Positions 24,296-32,650 are shown, numbered from the stretch's first letter. The stretch is 64,000 bases of DNA from Pseudofrankia saprophytica (GCF_000235425.2 NZ_KI912267.1:2658-66657), one strand, 5' to 3'. The notes: generated by a model not told the origin, from the letters alone. Made by a program: numbers and translations.

Positions 24296-25693
24296 GTGCG
24301 CTTCGTCAATCGAGTCAAGGAGCTGTCCCTGCTGGACGAGTGGTTCGGGCGTCCAGGGCCTCAACTCGGCGTCGTATGGGGACGACGGCGGGTCGGGAAG
24401 TCCCACTTGCTGGCGCATTGGGCAGCCGGCAAACGCGCGATCTACCACGTGTCGCGCAACCGCGCGCTCGACCAGGAACTTGCTGCCCTCTCGGCGGCCG
24501 CGGCTCCGGTGCTCGAACTCGCCGACCGCGACCTGACCAGCCGCCCGTTTCGGGACTGGGACGAGGCATTCGAGATCTTTCGGCGCACGGCTTCGGAATC
24601 GCCGCTGGTCTTGATTCTTGATGAATTCCCCGAACTGGTCCAGAGCGATCCGAGCATCGAGAGCACGCTGCGCGCGATCTGGGAGGGCATGGGCGACCAT
24701 CCCGTCCGTCTGGTCCTCTGCGGCTCGGCGGTACGCACCATGGAGGCGTTGCAGGAGGAACGCGCCCCGCTCTATGGCCGGGCCACCCTCCGTCTGCAGG
24801 TCCGACCGTTTCTGCCCAGTGAGGCGGCGTTGATGCTGCCCGACCTCTCACCGGCCGAACGCGCCAAGGCCTGGGGCGTCTGCGGTGGCATACCGTTCTA
24901 CCTTGACCTGTGGGACCAGTCGGGGTCGTTCCGGGACAACCTCACGCGACTGGTCGCGGACGAGCATGGGCTTCTTCTCAACGAAGGCCAGCTGATCCTC
25001 GCCACCGAGGACTTCGCCGGCGGGCGCCGCGAACGTATCCCGGAACAGGTACTTCGGGCGATCGCGGCCGGACGCACCAGGTTCGGAGAGATCAAGGGCG
25101 CGTTGGGTACCGACCCAACCCGAGCACTGGCCGCTCTGGCCGACCTCGGCCTGGTCCAGCGGGTGCTTCCGGTCGGGCGCAGTGCGGACCCGCGACGGGC
25201 CTACTACCGAGTGGCGGACAACTTCCTGGCCTTCTGGCTAGCCATCGCGGAGCCTCGCCGGGCGGGCATCATCCAGGGCCTCGGCAAGTCCGTGGCAGGC
25301 GTGATGGAAGGCCAGTTCGACAACTTCATGGGCGACCGCTGGGAGGACGCGGTACGCACACATCTCATCCAGACCATGGCGGACGACCCCAGGCTGGCGC
25401 CCGTCATCGAAGTTGGCCGGTTCTGGCACCAGTACGGGGCCGACCCGGCCGAGATCGATGTCGCGATGCTCAGCGAGCCAGGAGGACGGCTCAGCCTCGC
25501 CGCCGAGGTGAAGTGGGCCAGGCGAGAAGAAGGCGGCCACGTCCTGCGCGCCCTCGTGCGCAAGGCGCATGCGTCCAACCTGCTGAGCCCGGACTTTCCA
25601 GAACCGCTGTACGCCATCGCCGCCCGGGAGGAAGTGACCGGCAATCTGCCCGACGATGTGCTTCGCGTAACCGCCGCCGACGTATTCGGCTAG
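24296..25693 (+). CDS. AAA ATPase with C-terminal nuclease-like domain (DUF234 type)
   Basis: A 465-residue protein of the archaeal-type ATPase family. It begins with the family signature FVNRVKELSLLDEWF, then Walker A GRRRVGKSHLL near residue 33, Walker B LVLILDEFPEL near 106, and a sensor segment VLCGSAVRTM. A winged-helix segment (TRFGEIKGAL) follows near 265-300. The C-terminal 150 residues resemble DUF234 with a PD-(D/E)xK-like arrangement: E-DAV, EIDVAML and AAEVKWAR. Family members are poorly understood; some occur in mobile or defence-like settings. GTG at 24296 has GGAG at 24282-24285 and fits the -10 at 24256; an ATG at 24260 would lie inside the promoter. It stands alone between the phn regulator and the flavoprotein. 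Confidence 0.78.
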   Translation: MRFVNRVKELSLLDEWFGRPGPQLGVVWGRRRVGKSHLLAHWAAGKRAIYHVSRNRALDQELAALSAAAAPVLELADRDLTSRPFRDWDEAFEIFRRTASESPLVLILDEFPELVQSDPSIESTLRAIWEGMGDHPVRLVLCGSAVRTMEALQEERAPLYGRATLRLQVRPFLPSEAALMLPDLSPAERAKAWGVCGGIPFYLDLWDQSGSFRDNLTRLVADEHGLLLNEGQLILATEDFAGGRRERIPEQVLRAIAAGRTRFGEIKGALGTDPTRALAALADLGLVQRVLPVGRSADPRRAYYRVADNFLAFWLAIAEPRRAGIIQGLGKSVAGVMEGQFDNFMGDRWEDAVRTHLIQTMADDPRLAPVIEVGRFWHQYGADPAEIDVAMLSEPGGRLSLAAEVKWARREEGGHVLRALVRKAHASNLLSPDFPEPLYAIAAREEVTGNLPDDVLRVTAADVFG

Positions 25694-25700
25694 TCAGAGC

Positions 25701-25740
25701 CGTCGGGCCGGCCGGGACGCATGTCCCGGCCGGCCCGACG
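25701..25740. terminator. Bidirectional terminator, 18-bp perfect stem
   Basis: Arms 25701-25718 and 25723-25740 with loop GCAT pair perfectly between the convergent ATPase and flavoprotein genes. Confidence 0.88.
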
Positions 25741-25753
25741 CAAGGTTCGCCCC

Positions 25754-25796
25754 TTCGAACAGAGCGATCAGCGCGTTTTCGAACAGAGCGATCAGC
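25754..25796. repeat. 19-bp direct repeat spanning the flavoprotein stop codon
   Basis: TTCGAACAGAGCGATCAGC at 25754-25772 recurs at 25778-25796. The second copy contains the stop codon of the flavoprotein gene, so the 3' end appears tandemly duplicated with a 24-base period. Confidence 0.85.
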
Positions 25797-27450
25797 CGAT
25801 GTCGCGGGCGGGCCGCGCGGCGGCGTGCCGCCCCGCCCGGTACCCCATCACCATGCTGGGGCCGACGCAGGAGCCGCCGCCCGGGTAGGTCCCGCCGAGG
25901 ACGGATGCCGCGGTGTTCCCGGCGGCGTAGAGACCGTCGACGATCGGCACCTCGGTGCCCAGCACGCGGGCGTCGGCGTCGATCTTCGGCCCGCCGCTCG
26001 TCCCCAGCGTCCCCGGCCACTGCTGGATCGCGCCGTAGAACGGGCCGACGACGGGCTTGAGGCTCGTCGTGTCCGGGCCGGTGGCCGAGCGGACCTGCTC
26101 GGGGTCGCCCCAGTCGGGGTCCTCGCCCTTCTCGGCGAAGGCGTTGTACCGGAGAACGGTCTCCTCCAGGGCGTCCGGGTCCACGTTGATCTTCGCGGCG
26201 AGCTCGCGGATGCTCTCGGCGGCGACGAGCCACGACGGGGCGGGCTGGCCGTTCGGCCCGACGATCTCCCCGTCGACGATCTTGCCGCCGAAGACGCCCT
26301 TCTTGCTCTCCCACTGCGCCGCGCCGAAGACGCACCACGCGGGCCCCTTGTTGGTGTAGCCCGGGTTGCGCTGGTCGAAGAAGTTGAAGGGGTGCGAGAA
26401 GTCGTTGTACGTGTAGCCGCCGTGCATGAAGCGCTTGCCATGCTGGTTGACGATGATCGACCCGGCGCCCAGGCCCATCTCCATCTGCGGCAGCGGGTTG
26501 CCGTCGCGGCCGATCTCCCACGGGTCGTGCATGACGCCATAGCTGAAGAAGGACGTCATCAGGCCAAGCTGCGCCCCGGCGCGCATCGCCATCCGGTGGC
26601 CGTCACCGGTGTTGGTCCACGGGGTACACGGCTTCACGTCGTAGCCGAGGAACGTCGTCACCATGTCGGGGTTCCACTCGAAGCCGCCGGTGGCGAGCAC
26701 GACGCCCTTGCGGGCCCCGAGCCGGGTAAGCGCGCCGTCCTCGCCGACGACGAGGCCGACGACCGCGCCGGCGTCGTTCGTCACCAGCTCGCGCCCCGAC
26801 GTCGAGTAGCGGACCGAGACGCCGCGATCGAGCAGCGCCTTCAGCAGCGTCGCGATGAGGGCGCCGCCCTTCGCCCGGTACCCCTCACGCCGACGCCGCT
26901 CCAGCTCCTCGCGGGGGACGACCTCGATCGCCTCGGCGTAGGCCACCTCCGGAGGCTTCACCCACGGGCTGGGGTTCACCCGCGCGGCCCACTCGGCGCC
27001 GAGCTTCTCCCGCGCCGGGTAGGGCTGGCACGAGACCGACCGCGGGATCTCCTTGGTGCCGGGGATACGGCCGGGCACGACCGCGTAGTAGTCGGGGAGC
27101 CCCTTGTGGGCACGGGTCACCAGGTCGGTGTTGGCCTCGAGGTAGTCCAGCGCCTCCGCCGCGGTGTCGACATAGACCTCGATGAGGTGCGGGTCGTAGG
27201 CACGGCCGTCGGAGAGCCGGGTGACGTAGGCGATCGCCTCTTCGCGCGAGTCCTGGTCCGCGATATGCCGGTTCACGGGGAGCCACATGTCCCCGCCGGA
27301 GGTTGCCGTCGTCCCGCCGATGTACTCGGACTTCTCCACGACGCAGACACTGGCGCCGCCGTCGGCCGCGAGCAGCGCCGCAGTCAGGGCACCCGCGCCA
27401 CTACCCACCACGACGACGTCGAAGACCTCGTCCCACACTCCACCACTCAT
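25792..27450 (-). CDS. FAD-dependent dehydrogenase, 3-ketosteroid delta-1-dehydrogenase-like
   Basis: A 552-residue flavoprotein of the fumarate-reductase/KstD family. The N-terminal dinucleotide motif is VVVGSGAGALTAALLAADGG near residues 12-31, followed by GGTTATSGGDMWLP. GVVLATGGFEWN near 245 and the C-terminal YAAGNTAASVLGGTYPGGGSCVGP close the FAD site; the Tyr and Gly residues there correspond to catalytic positions in KstD. It may introduce a C1-C2 double bond into a steroid-like or cyclic ketone, but no other steroid genes are nearby, so the substrate is open. The frame continues upstream; ATG at 27450 gives the usual family N-terminus. Two perfect symmetric elements upstream suggest a dedicated regulator. 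Confidence 0.8.
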   Translation of the reverse strand: MSGGVWDEVFDVVVVGSGAGALTAALLAADGGASVCVVEKSEYIGGTTATSGGDMWLPVNRHIADQDSREEAIAYVTRLSDGRAYDPHLIEVYVDTAAEALDYLEANTDLVTRAHKGLPDYYAVVPGRIPGTKEIPRSVSCQPYPAREKLGAEWAARVNPSPWVKPPEVAYAEAIEVVPREELERRRREGYRAKGGALIATLLKALLDRGVSVRYSTSGRELVTNDAGAVVGLVVGEDGALTRLGARKGVVLATGGFEWNPDMVTTFLGYDVKPCTPWTNTGDGHRMAMRAGAQLGLMTSFFSYGVMHDPWEIGRDGNPLPQMEMGLGAGSIIVNQHGKRFMHGGYTYNDFSHPFNFFDQRNPGYTNKGPAWCVFGAAQWESKKGVFGGKIVDGEIVGPNGQPAPSWLVAAESIRELAAKINVDPDALEETVLRYNAFAEKGEDPDWGDPEQVRSATGPDTTSLKPVVGPFYGAIQQWPGTLGTSGGPKIDADARVLGTEVPIVDGLYAAGNTAASVLGGTYPGGGSCVGPSMVMGYRAGRHAAARPARDIG

Positions 27451-27528
27451 GTCCCGGATTCTCAGTTTTCGCTCCTGCCCGGTCAAGAACTTTGGCAGAT
27501 ATCGCACCCCAGCGTGCATATACAGCAC

Positions 27529-27591
27529 ATTTCGATCTTGACGCTCGACCGGCCTCGGAGACTCGTGATTCAACAAAGTCAAGATCGAAAT
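27529..27591. promoter_or_regulatory. Perfect 14-bp inverted repeat with 35-base spacer upstream of the flavoprotein gene
   Basis: ATTTCGATCTTGAC (27529-27542) and GTCAAGATCGAAAT (27578-27591) are exact reverse complements. The spacing (49 bases centre to centre, under five helical turns) suits two half-sites for an oligomeric regulator. Confidence 0.7.
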
Positions 27592-27594
27592 ATT

Positions 27595-27608
27595 GAAACT
27601 TAAGTTTC
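27595..27608. promoter_or_regulatory. Perfect 14-bp palindrome GAAACTTAAGTTTC
   Basis: A self-complementary site three bases beyond the distal arm of the 27529-27591 element. It is very A/T-rich for this genome and looks like a regulator-binding site. Confidence 0.65.
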
Positions 27609-27776
27609 CGCTACCGCACGATCCAGAATATGGCGGAGCGGAGCGACGGGCGGGCAGGAACGTCGACAGGCAGCCAGACCCACGGTCTGACGCCATGGCC
27701 CACAGGCCGTCCTCCGACCCGGCCGCGCCGACCCTGGACCCGACATCCGTCGATGTAGCAGCGACGGGTAGGAAGA

Positions 27777-27810
27777 CCGTGGGGTAGGTGAATGATCACC
27801 TACCCCACGG
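27777..27810 (-). terminator. Terminator of nrdJ, 15-bp perfect stem
   Basis: Arms 27777-27791 and 27796-27810 with loop ATGA (plus-strand reading) begin 10 bases after the nrdJ stop, and a short T-rich run (TCTTCC) follows on the minus strand. Confidence 0.85.
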
Positions 27811-27819
27811 AATGCCGCG

Positions 27820-30800
27820 TCAGCTGCAGCCGCTGGTGGAGCCGCACTGTTCGCAGACGTAGCAGCTGCCGGCCGGGCGCATCGTGACTCCGCAGGTGAA
27901 GCACAGCGGGGCGTCGACCGCCGTCTGGGCCAGCAGCGACTGGCCGGGGGCGGCGGAACGAAGCTCCAGCTCCACGAACTCCGGACCGTGGGCGTGCGCC
28001 GCCGCGGCCGGCGCCGGCCGGGCGGCGGCGGTCGGGCCAGACTCGGTGGCGGTCAGGTCCTCGTCGTCGGGCGCGGCGACCCCGCCGTACTGGGTCGAGA
28101 CCTGGCGGGCACGCTCGGAGGCGGTCAGGATGCCGAGCTCGGCGCGCTGCTCATCCGAGAGGTAGTCCAGCGCGAGCCTGCGGAACAGGTAGTCCAGCAC
28201 CGACTGGGCGATCCGGACGTCCGGGTCGTCGGTCATGCCGGCCGGCTCGAAGCGCATGTTGATGAACTTCGAGACGTAGGTCTCCAGCGGCACGCCGTAC
28301 TGCAGAGCGATCGAGATCGCGATCGAGAACGCGTCCATCACGCCGGCCAGTGTCGAGCCCTGCTTCGACATCTTGACGAAGATCTCGCCGAGGCCGTTGT
28401 CCGGGTAGGAGCCGGCCGTCATGTACCCCTCGGCCCCGCCAACCGAGAACGACACCGTCTGCGACGGCCGGATCTTCGGCAGTCGCCGCCGCACGGGCCG
28501 GTGGTCGGCCAGGGTGGTCGGCGTGGCCGCGAGGGTGGTCCCGATCGTGCCTGCGACGGCGTCGGCGATCGCCTTCGCCTCGTCAGCCGACCGCTTCGCG
28601 CCCCGCACGTCGGTCAGCGGCTGGCCGACCTTGCAGTTGTCCCGGTAGATCGCCAGCGCCTTCAGGCCGAGCCGCCAGCCCTCCAGGTAGATCTCCTCGA
28701 CCTCGTCGACCGTGGCCGACTCGGGCATGTTCACCGTCTTCGAGATCGCCCCGGACAGGAAGGGCTGCACCGCGGCCATCATCCGGACGTGGCCCATCGG
28801 GGCGATCGCCCGCTCACCGATCGCGCAGTCGAACACCTCGTAGTGCTCGGGGCGCAGGCCGGGCGCGTCGACGACGTGGCCGTGCTCGGCGATGAACTCG
28901 ACGATCGCCTCGACCGTCTCCTCCGCGTAGCCCAACGCCCGCAGCGCGGCCGGCACCGTCTGGTTGACGATCTTCATGCTGGCGCCGCCGACCAGCTTCT
29001 TCATCTTCACCAGCGCCAGGTCCGGCTCGATGCCGGTGGTGTCGCAGTCCATCGCCAGGCCGATCGTGCCGGTCGGGGCGAGCAGGCTGGCCTGCGCGTT
29101 GCGCCAGCCGTTGCGCTCACCGATCGCCAGGCACTTCTCCCATTCCTTCGACGCCACGGCGAGGACCCGGGCGTCCTCGACATGTCCGGAGCGCACGGCG
29201 TCGTTGGCCGCGGCGTGCTTGCGGATCACCCGGCGGTGGCTGTCGATGTCCCTGGCGTAGCCGTCGTAGGGGCCGACGACGCCGGCGAGCTCGGCGGAGC
29301 GGCGGTAGGCGGTGGCGGTCATCAGTGAGGTGATCGCGGCGGCGAGTGTGCGGCCGCCCTCGGAGTCGTAGGCGCGGGCGCTGGCCATGAGCAGGGCGCC
29401 CAGGTTCGCGTAGCCGATGCCCAGCTGGCGGTAGGCCCGGGTGACCGCGGTGATCTCCGGCGTCGGGAAGTCCGCGAAGCAGATCGAGATGTCCATCGCG
29501 GTGATGATCATCTCGACGGCGTAGACGAACCCCTCGACGTCGAACGTGCGGTCCGCGCGCAGGAAGCGCATCAGGTTCAGCGACGCCAGGTTGCAGCTGG
29601 AGTTGTCCAGGTGCATGTACTCGCTGCACGGGTTGCTGGCCGAGATCCGGCCGGCGTCCGGCGTGGTGTGCCAGTCGTTGATGGTGCCGTCGTACTGGAT
29701 TCCGGGGTCGGCGCACTCCCAGGCGGCCTTGGCGATCTTTCGCATCAGCGCGGGCGCGTCCACGGACTCGATGACCCGGCCGTCCAGGCGCGCGCGCAGG
29801 TCGAACGCGGCGCCGGACTCGACGGCACGCATGAACTCGTCCGTGACCCGCACCGAGTTGTTGGCGTTCTGGTACTGCACGGACGCGATGTCCTTGCCAC
29901 CCAGGTCCATGTCGAACCCGGCGTCACGCAGCGCGCGGATCTTGTCTTCCTCGCGGGCCTTCGTCTCGACGAACTCGACGATGTCGGGGTGGTCGACGTC
30001 CAGCACCACCATCTTCGCGGCCCGCCGGGTGGCCCCACCCGACTTGATCGTCCCCGCCGACGCGTCCGCGCCCCGCATGAAGCTGACCGGCCCGGAGGCC
30101 GTCCCCCCCGAGGACAGCAGCTCCTTCGACGACCGGATCCGCGACAGGTTGAGCCCCGAGCCGGAGCCGCCCTTGAAGATGAGCCCTTCCTCGCGGTACC
30201 AGTTCAGGATCGAGTCCATGTTGTCGTCGACCGCGAGGATGAAGCACGCGGATACCTGCTGAGGCGCCGTGGTACCGACGTTGAACCAGACGGGGCTGTT
30301 GAAGCTGAACATCTGGTGCAGAAGCATGTGGGTGAGCTCGTGCTCGAAGATCTCCGCGTCCTCGTCGGAGGCGAAGTAGCCGTTCTCGCGGCCGGACTTT
30401 CCGTATGACCCGACGACCCGGTCGATCAGCTGGCGCAGCGACGACTCGCGCCGCGGGGAGCCGACGGCGCCACGGAAGTACTTGCTGGTGACGATGTTCG
30501 ACGCGTTGATCGACCAGAACGCCGGGAACTCGACGCCGCGCTGCTCGAAGTTGATCGAGCCGTCCCGCCAGTTGGTCATGACGACGTCCCGCTGCTCCCA
30601 GGTCACCTGGTCGTACGGGTGCACACCGGCCGTCGTGTTGCGGCGCTCGATCCGCAGGCCGGCGGCCCTGGCGGCGCCGGCCTTGCCCGTCCCTCCGGCC
30701 TTGCCGGTCCCGCCGCCCTTACCGGTCTCGCCGGCCGGGCCGTCGCCACCGTCACCGCTGCCAGCGGCAGGGACGGTCGCGGCCTCGCTCACCGCGCCGG

Positions 30801-30882
30801 CGAGGGAGGCGGGCTTCCCGACGGCCGAGGCGGCCTTCCCGTTGGAGCTGGCCTTCTGCTTCGTGCCGCGGGTCTCCGTCAT
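27820..30882 (-). CDS. nrdJ: Adenosylcobalamin-dependent (class II) ribonucleotide reductase
   Basis: A 1020-residue class II reductase that makes deoxyribonucleotides using a B12-derived thiyl radical and no oxygen. Visible are the substrate/active-site segments VSACFILAVDD, KGGSGSGLNLSRI and SNPCSEYMHLDNSSCNLASLNL, and the ALLAPTGTIGLAMDCDTTGIEP loop. The C-terminal CFTCGV-x9-CYVCEQCG ribbon with a final SGCS supplies the redox cysteines. The first 80 residues are a Gly/Lys/Ala-rich linker with GTGKAGG repeats before the catalytic domain. ATG at 30882 has GAGGAG just upstream. It follows nrdR on the same strand, as in Streptomyces nrdRJ operons. Confidence 0.96.
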   Translation of the reverse strand: MTETRGTKQKASSNGKAASAVGKPASLAGAVSEAATVPAAGSGDGGDGPAGETGKGGGTGKAGGTGKAGAARAAGLRIERRNTTAGVHPYDQVTWEQRDVVMTNWRDGSINFEQRGVEFPAFWSINASNIVTSKYFRGAVGSPRRESSLRQLIDRVVGSYGKSGRENGYFASDEDAEIFEHELTHMLLHQMFSFNSPVWFNVGTTAPQQVSACFILAVDDNMDSILNWYREEGLIFKGGSGSGLNLSRIRSSKELLSSGGTASGPVSFMRGADASAGTIKSGGATRRAAKMVVLDVDHPDIVEFVETKAREEDKIRALRDAGFDMDLGGKDIASVQYQNANNSVRVTDEFMRAVESGAAFDLRARLDGRVIESVDAPALMRKIAKAAWECADPGIQYDGTINDWHTTPDAGRISASNPCSEYMHLDNSSCNLASLNLMRFLRADRTFDVEGFVYAVEMIITAMDISICFADFPTPEITAVTRAYRQLGIGYANLGALLMASARAYDSEGGRTLAAAITSLMTATAYRRSAELAGVVGPYDGYARDIDSHRRVIRKHAAANDAVRSGHVEDARVLAVASKEWEKCLAIGERNGWRNAQASLLAPTGTIGLAMDCDTTGIEPDLALVKMKKLVGGASMKIVNQTVPAALRALGYAEETVEAIVEFIAEHGHVVDAPGLRPEHYEVFDCAIGERAIAPMGHVRMMAAVQPFLSGAISKTVNMPESATVDEVEEIYLEGWRLGLKALAIYRDNCKVGQPLTDVRGAKRSADEAKAIADAVAGTIGTTLAATPTTLADHRPVRRRLPKIRPSQTVSFSVGGAEGYMTAGSYPDNGLGEIFVKMSKQGSTLAGVMDAFSIAISIALQYGVPLETYVSKFINMRFEPAGMTDDPDVRIAQSVLDYLFRRLALDYLSDEQRAELGILTASERARQVSTQYGGVAAPDDEDLTATESGPTAAARPAPAAAAHAHGPEFVELELRSAAPGQSLLAQTAVDAPLCFTCGVTMRPAGSCYVCEQCGSTSGCS

Positions 30883-30893
30883 GACACTCCTCA

Positions 30894-30938
30894 GCTCTGG
30901 TCGTCTTTGCTCTGGTCGTCTTTGGCTCTGAAGTCTTT
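30894..30938. repeat. 15-bp tandem repeat in the nrdR-nrdJ spacer
   Basis: GCTCTGGTCGTCTTT occurs at 30894-30908 and 30909-30923, with a third degenerate copy at 30924-30938. The array sits immediately upstream of the nrdJ ribosome site. Confidence 0.85.
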
Positions 30939-31028
30939 GGAAGTCGTCTCTGGGGCGGATCGCGGGCATGCCGAACAGAGCCGGCGGCCGCGGGACCCGG
31001 ATACGGCCGAAGGATGCGGCCTTGAGGC

Positions 31029-31553
31029 CTAGGGTCTGGGCGACCCGGGCGAGGTGACGGCGACGACGTCGTCCGGCAGGTCCTGCCCGGCCTGGTCGGC
31101 CTGCCCGGCCTGGTCGGCGCGCAGCTGAGTGATCGCCCGCTCGAAGTCGGCGAGCGACTCGAACGACAGGTAGACGGACGCGAACCGCAGGTAGGCGACC
31201 TCGTCGAGCTCACGGAGCGGCCCGAGGATCGCGAGGCCCACATCCTCGGCAGCGACCTCGGCGGCGCCCGACGAGCGGACCGTGTCCTCCACTCGCTGAC
31301 CGAGCCTGGCAAGGTCCTCGGCGCTCACCGGACGGCCCTGGCAGGCCTTGCGGACACCAGCGACGACCTTGGCCCTGCTGAACGGCTCGGCGGCACCGCT
31401 GCGCTTGCGCACCTGCAGCGAGGCCTCCTCCATGGTCGTGAACCGCCGCCCGCAGGACGGGCACGCCCGGCGGCGCCGGATGGCCGCGCCCTCATCGGCT
31501 TCCCGGCTGTCCACCACTCGGCTGTCGGGATGCCGGCAAAACGGACACCGCAC
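31029..31553 (-). CDS. nrdR: Transcriptional repressor NrdR
   Basis: A 174-residue ATP/dATP-sensing repressor of ribonucleotide reductase genes. The N-terminal zinc ribbon is complete (CPFC near residue 3 and CPSC near 31, followed by RRFTTMEE). An ATP-cone follows ([16 protein letters not shown]... to [13 protein letters not shown]). The 25-residue tail with AGQADQAGQ repeats is extra. GTG at 31553 has GGAGG four bases upstream; the frame opens 20 codons earlier but those codons include the ribosome site. Two NrdR-box-like sites lie upstream, so it probably represses its own operon with nrdJ. Confidence 0.95.
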   Translation of the reverse strand: MRCPFCRHPDSRVVDSREADEGAAIRRRRACPSCGRRFTTMEEASLQVRKRSGAAEPFSRAKVVAGVRKACQGRPVSAEDLARLGQRVEDTVRSSGAAEVAAEDVGLAILGPLRELDEVAYLRFASVYLSFESLADFERAITQLRADQAGQADQAGQDLPDDVVAVTSPGSPRP

Positions 31554-31763
31554 GGCTCCTCCCTTCGTCAGACCCCTGTAGGAACAACCACGCACGCGAG
31601 AGAACGCGTCCACGCTTCGGCCCCGTCCCTGCTTCCCGAGGCATGGCTGACGCAGGGCATGGCGACCTGGCCGGGGAAGCTCCCACGAGCGCGACCGCGC
31701 ACCGTCGGGACGGTCTCCACAGCTCCCACGGAACGCTGCCGTTCCGCGGCTAGCTATTCCGCA

Positions 31764-31811
31764 ACTACAAGCTGTGGACTACTTACAGGTATGTAACTAC
31801 AAGATGTTGTG
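31764..31811 (-). promoter_or_regulatory. Pair of NrdR boxes
   Basis: ACTACAAGATGTTGTG (31796-31811) and ACTACAAGCTGTGGAC (31764-31779) lie 32 bases apart, three helical turns, the spacing typical of NrdR box pairs. Read on the minus strand, the first contains CAACATCTTG, a full match to the CwAnATnTwG core of the NrdR box; the second matches 8 of 10. Confidence 0.7.
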
Positions 31812-31928
31812 CTGCCAGAGTAGCGCATACCCGGATCACCCGTGAGCATGCCCCCCGCGCGTGTCGGATCCCACCCGCCCAGACGGGGAGAAGCAGCAGG
31901 TTCGCGACGAACCGTCACATGCCGACAG

Positions 31929-31970
31929 CCCGACGCCCGCGCCGACCGGGTGGTCGGCGCGGGCGTCGGG
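31929..31970 (-). terminator. Terminator with 19-bp perfect stem
   Basis: Arms 31929-31947 and 31952-31970 pair perfectly around loop GGGT, 20 bases after the stop of the 31991 gene. No T-run is present, as is common for actinobacterial terminators. Confidence 0.85.
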
Positions 31971-31990
31971 CCAGGGAAGGACGCCGCCGG

Positions 31991-32323
31991 TCAGAAGGCG
32001 GCGAGCGCCCAGTGAACGGCGAGCCATGCGGCGCTGGTGGCGCCCCAGACAGCGAGGACAAGCAGGAGCCCGGCGACGGCCCGGCCGCGGCCGGTCAGCC
32101 TCAGCGCGGGCGCCGGCCGTCCCGCCCGCCGGCGGTCCAACCTCGCGCCGGCGACCGGGTGCTCGGCGGCGACAGCCCGCGCGAGCGGGCTGGGAACCGC
32201 CGGCGGGGCGGCGTTCGCCGACCGACGACGGCTCGGTACGGGCAGGGCGATCACATCGGCGCCGTCCGGCTGTCGCGGGGCCGGGCGCCCTGGGACCAGG
32301 GTGGCCCCACGCGGGTTCGTCAC
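31991..32323 (-). CDS. Small protein with C-terminal membrane segment, divergent from lexA
   Basis: A 110-residue protein: about 65 residues rich in Pro, Arg and Ala, then LRLTGRGRAVAGLLLV and one hydrophobic helix (about 80-104) near the C-terminus. In many actinobacteria a protein with this Arg-rich segment and membrane helix lies beside lexA and continues into a LysM peptidoglycan-binding domain; here the sequence stops right after the helix and no LysM follows before the terminator. It may be a truncated or reduced member of that family. GTG at 32323 has a strong AGGAGG seven bases upstream, so translation is likely. Function unknown. Confidence 0.65.
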   Translation of the reverse strand: MTNPRGATLVPGRPAPRQPDGADVIALPVPSRRRSANAAPPAVPSPLARAVAAEHPVAGARLDRRRAGRPAPALRLTGRGRAVAGLLLVLAVWGATSAAWLAVHWALAAF

Positions 32324-32609
32324 GCCAAACCTCCTAGCGGCCGGGCCATTACCCGGCACAGCTCGTCGAGCGAAGCTCAACCAACGTCGGGGGGTCCGGG
32401 GCGCGAGCCCTCGAAGAACCGTGGCGACCGGTCATCGAGGGAGACATCCCCGGCAGACATCTGGGGCCATCGGGAAGGTAGCCCAAGATCTACAACTGGC
32501 GACCACCGGCGGCAGTAGCCGGTAGCGGAAGTCAGGACGAGGACAGGGCCCGCTTCGAACTGATGGTCGATTCTTACATGCACAAGGCCGACAGAGCACG
32601 CAGACACGC

Positions 32610-32625
32610 TCGAACGCCTGTTTGA
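32610..32625. promoter_or_regulatory. SOS (LexA) box upstream of lexA
   Basis: TCGAACGCCTGTTTGA matches the CGAACRNRYGTTYG-type actinobacterial SOS box with one mismatch in the centre and overlaps the -35 element of the lexA promoter. It indicates autorepression. Confidence 0.85.
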
Positions 32626-32650
32626 GATTCGCGCGCCACCGGGCTACGGT
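32622..32650 (+). promoter_or_regulatory. lexA promoter
   Basis: TTGAGA (32622-32627), a 17-base spacer and TACGGT (32645-32650) form a good housekeeping promoter with a leader of about 100 bases. Its -35 overlaps the SOS box. Confidence 0.7.

Larger units (their letters stand above)
27451..27819. other. Intergenic region upstream of the flavoprotein gene and downstream of nrdJ
   Basis: About 370 bases. The left half carries the flavoprotein control region with two symmetric elements, in a patch clearly richer in A/T than the surroundings. The right end carries the nrdJ terminator. A short plus-strand frame at 27593-27787 has no ribosome site and is not called. Confidence 0.5.
31554..31990. 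other. Intergenic control region upstream of nrdR
   Basis: About 440 bases between nrdR and the small membrane-protein gene. It contains an A/T-richer patch (31755-31815) with two NrdR-box-like sites and, at its far end, a long terminator. No gene is supported in it. Confidence 0.5.

Noticed and set aside
24910-27603. Very long open frame on the plus strand (about 900 codons) over the ATPase end and the flavoprotein gene
   Set aside because: It is antisense to the flavoprotein and out of frame with the ATPase, both of which have clear domains. Its predicted protein is Arg/Gly-rich with no motif, as expected for chance frames in G/C-rich DNA.
30883-31028. Possible cobalamin riboswitch before nrdJ
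   Set aside because: No B12-box-like conserved segment or large stem set is seen; the spacer is 146 bases and mostly tandem repeats.
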